Shown one piece after another: positions 62,723-64,000 of a stretch of 64,000 nt of DNA. The notes beneath the pieces are model-generated. The model saw only the letters and a program-made list of their open reading frames with translations, was not told the DNA's origin and searched no databases. This stretch comes from Phenylobacterium zucineum HLK1 (GTDB lineage: Bacteria; Pseudomonadota; Alphaproteobacteria; Caulobacterales; Caulobacteraceae), in the NCBI RefSeq assembly GCF_000017265.1, contig NC_011144.1:248001-312000 (forward strand). The letters are read 5' to 3'. The position numbers were made by a program, and so were the translations under genes. Within the stretch, counting starts at the first letter, position 1. Each line of letters begins with the position of its first letter.

Positions 62723-64000
62723 ATGGCGGACGCGGCGGCGGGCATGGACCTGGGGCACGGGGTGGCCCTGCTGGCGGCCGCGGTGGTCGCCGTCCCGATC
62801 TTCCGCAAGCTCGGCCTGGGCTCGGTCCTGGGCTACCTCGCCGCGGGCCTGGCCATCGGGCCGTTCGGCCTGCGGCTCTTCGCCGATCCCGAGGCGATCC
62901 TGCACTTCGCCGAGCTCGGGGTGGTGCTGTTCCTGTTCCTGATCGGGCTGGAGATGCGGCCGGCGCGGCTCTGGAGCCTGCGCAAGGAGATCTTCGGCCT
63001 GGGCGCGACCCAGGTGCTGGCCTGCTGCGCCCTGCTGTCGGGGATCGCGCTGCTGGCGGGCCTGCCGTGGCAGGCGGCGGTGATCGGCGCCAGCGGCTTC
63101 GTGCTGTCGTCCACCGCGGTGATCATGAAGATGCTGGACGAGCAGGGCGAGACCGCCACCGAGGCGGGTCAGCGGGCGATCTCGATCCTGCTGCTGGAGG
63201 ACATCGCCGTCGTCCCGCTGCTGGCCCTGGTGGCCGTCCTGGCCGCCGCGTCCGGCTACGCCGACGCCGACGCCCGGCCCGCCTGGCAGGCCCTCGCCGT
63301 CGCCGCCGGCTGCATCGCCGTGGTGGTGGCCGCCGGCAAGTGGCTGCTCAACCCGTTCTTCCGGGTGCTGGCCCGCTCGGGCGCGCGGGAGATCATGACC
63401 GCCGCCGCCCTGCTGGTGGTGCTGGGGACGGCGCTGTTCATGCAGTGGGGCGGCCTCTCCATGGCGATGGGCGCCTTCCTGGCCGGCGTCCTGCTGTCGG
63501 AGAGCGTCTTCCGCCATCAGCTGGAGGCCGACATCGAGCCGTTCCGCGGCATCCTGCTGGGCCTGTTCTTCCTCAGCGTCGGCATGTCGCTGGACGTCGC
63601 GGTGGTGGTCGCCGAGTGGGGCCTGGTGGTCGCGGGCCTGGCCGCCTTCATGGTCGCCAAGGCCGCCGGCATCTATCTCGTGGCCCGCCTGTTCCGCGCC
63701 CCGCCGCGCGAGGCGGTCCAGCGCGCGGCCCTGTTCGCCCAAGGGGGCGAGTTCGCCTTCGTCCTCTACGGCGCGGCGACGGCCGCGGGGGTGATGGCGC
63801 CTCGGGTCGGCGCCCTGATGAGCGCCGTCGTCATCCTCTCGATGGCGGTGACCCCGCTGGTGGTGATCCTGCTGAACCGGCTCATGCCCCCGCCGAAGGT
63901 CTCCATGGACGGGGTGGAGGCGCCCGACGGCCTGGAGGGCCGCGTCCTGCTGATCGGCTTCGGCCGCTTCGCCCAGGTGGTCAGCCAGCCGCTGCTGGCC
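62723..64000 (+). CDS. Kef-type potassium/proton antiporter (CPA2), cut by window edge
   Basis: The first 426 residues are present; the gene runs off the right edge. Start at ATG 62723 after GCAGGAG. Twelve or so membrane helices with KefB/KefC motifs: SVLGYLAAGLAIGPFGL, FLIGLEMRPARLW, SGFVLSSTAVIMKML, LLLEDIAVVPLLAL, and ALFAQGGEFAFVLYGA. The hydrophobic part is followed by GLEGRVLLIGFGRFAQVVSQ, the start of a TrkA-N (NAD-binding RCK) domain. Glutathione-gated K+ efflux is the known role of KefB/C. Confidence 0.95.
   Translation, partial: MADAAAGMDLGHGVALLAAAVVAVPIFRKLGLGSVLGYLAAGLAIGPFGLRLFADPEAILHFAELGVVLFLFLIGLEMRPARLWSLRKEIFGLGATQVLACCALLSGIALLAGLPWQAAVIGASGFVLSSTAVIMKMLDEQGETATEAGQRAISILLLEDIAVVPLLALVAVLAAASGYADADARPAWQALAVAAGCIAVVVAAGKWLLNPFFRVLARSGAREIMTAAALLVVLGTALFMQWGGLSMAMGAFLAGVLLSESVFRHQLEADIEPFRGILLGLFFLSVGMSLDVAVVVAEWGLVVAGLAAFMVAKAAGIYLVARLFRAPPREAVQRAALFAQGGEFAFVLYGAATAAGVMAPRVGALMSAVVILSMAVTPLVVILLNRLMPPPKVSMDGVEAPDGLEGRVLLIGFGRFAQVVSQPLLA

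Noticed and set aside
59509..62808. Minus-strand open frame of 1099 codons opposite the M2 peptidase
   Set aside because: Shadow of the peptidase and oxygenase genes; no recognisable motif, and composition follows the complementary codons.

Overview
The window is a chromosomal segment of a high-GC alphaproteobacterium, almost certainly Caulobacteraceae; a Phenylobacterium or Caulobacter relative is my inference. The evidence is a ChpT histidine phosphotransferase with strong resemblance to the Caulobacter protein, a complete PhyR-NepR-EcfG(SigT)-PhyK general stress response (GSR) locus, an L21 protein with an Ala/Lys-rich tail, and housekeeping gene order typical of this family. I see no phage, insertion sequence, CRISPR array, tRNA or rRNA.

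Layout. 1-10 kb: a minus-strand housekeeping block (rplU-rpmA, a GNAT gene, bioY-obgE-proB-proA-nadD-rsfS, then rlmH-envC). A small module of an ECF sigma factor, a DUF4142 protein and a blue-copper protein sits between rsfS and rlmH. 10-22 kb: mostly single genes (lipoproteins, DUF2726, MAPEG, EamA exporter, PhnA-like, OsmC, glycine-zipper protein, mtgA, nitroreductase, WD40, exbD, ald, dienelactone hydrolase, aldo/keto reductase). 22-28 kb: molybdenum cofactor genes (moaA-moaD-moaE-moaB-moaC-moeA on minus; xdhC and a MobA-like nucleotidyltransferase on plus). 28-42 kb: acyl-CoA and short-chain dehydrogenase genes, cytochrome c, siroheme synthase, M19 dipeptidase, an MHS-type transporter, a large hybrid kinase, glutaryl-CoA dehydrogenase, and a Fur-box-preceded TonB receptor followed by a PiuC-type hydroxylase. 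42.6-46 kb: cysQ, DUF3553, chpT, a receiver protein, cheR, an entericidin-like lipoprotein. 46-54 kb: the GSR core and its apparent local regulon. 54-64 kb: DUF883/holin-like membrane proteins, an HWE kinase-receiver, a CoA transferase, a fumarylpyruvate hydrolase / maleylpyruvate isomerase-type pair, carbonic anhydrase, an M2 peptidase, a 2-oxoglutarate-type oxygenase, and a Kef-type antiporter running off the right edge.

How it works together. The central feature is the stress locus. PhyK (with other HWE/HisKA_2 kinases) should phosphorylate PhyR, which then binds NepR and releases EcfG. Seven exact EcfG-type promoters (GGAAC, 16-17 bases, CGTT) can be read between 45.9 and 53.9 kb. They lie in front of phyR, nepR-ecfG-phyK, the entericidin gene, a two-gene membrane-protein operon, a glycine-zipper lipoprotein, a divergent membrane protein gene followed by a lipid kinase and a phosphoesterase, and a DUF1328 gene. 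An eighth near-match (TGTT instead of CGTT) precedes an otherwise empty 438-base gap. Below it lies what looks like an unannotated small RNA with a run of eight C residues and a strong terminator, a candidate counterpart of the Caulobacter GSR small RNA GsrN. A second promoter finding is a perfect palindrome between the ECF sigma gene and the DUF4142 gene. It places RpoE-like promoters on both strands with identical spacing, which suggests joint control of the module.
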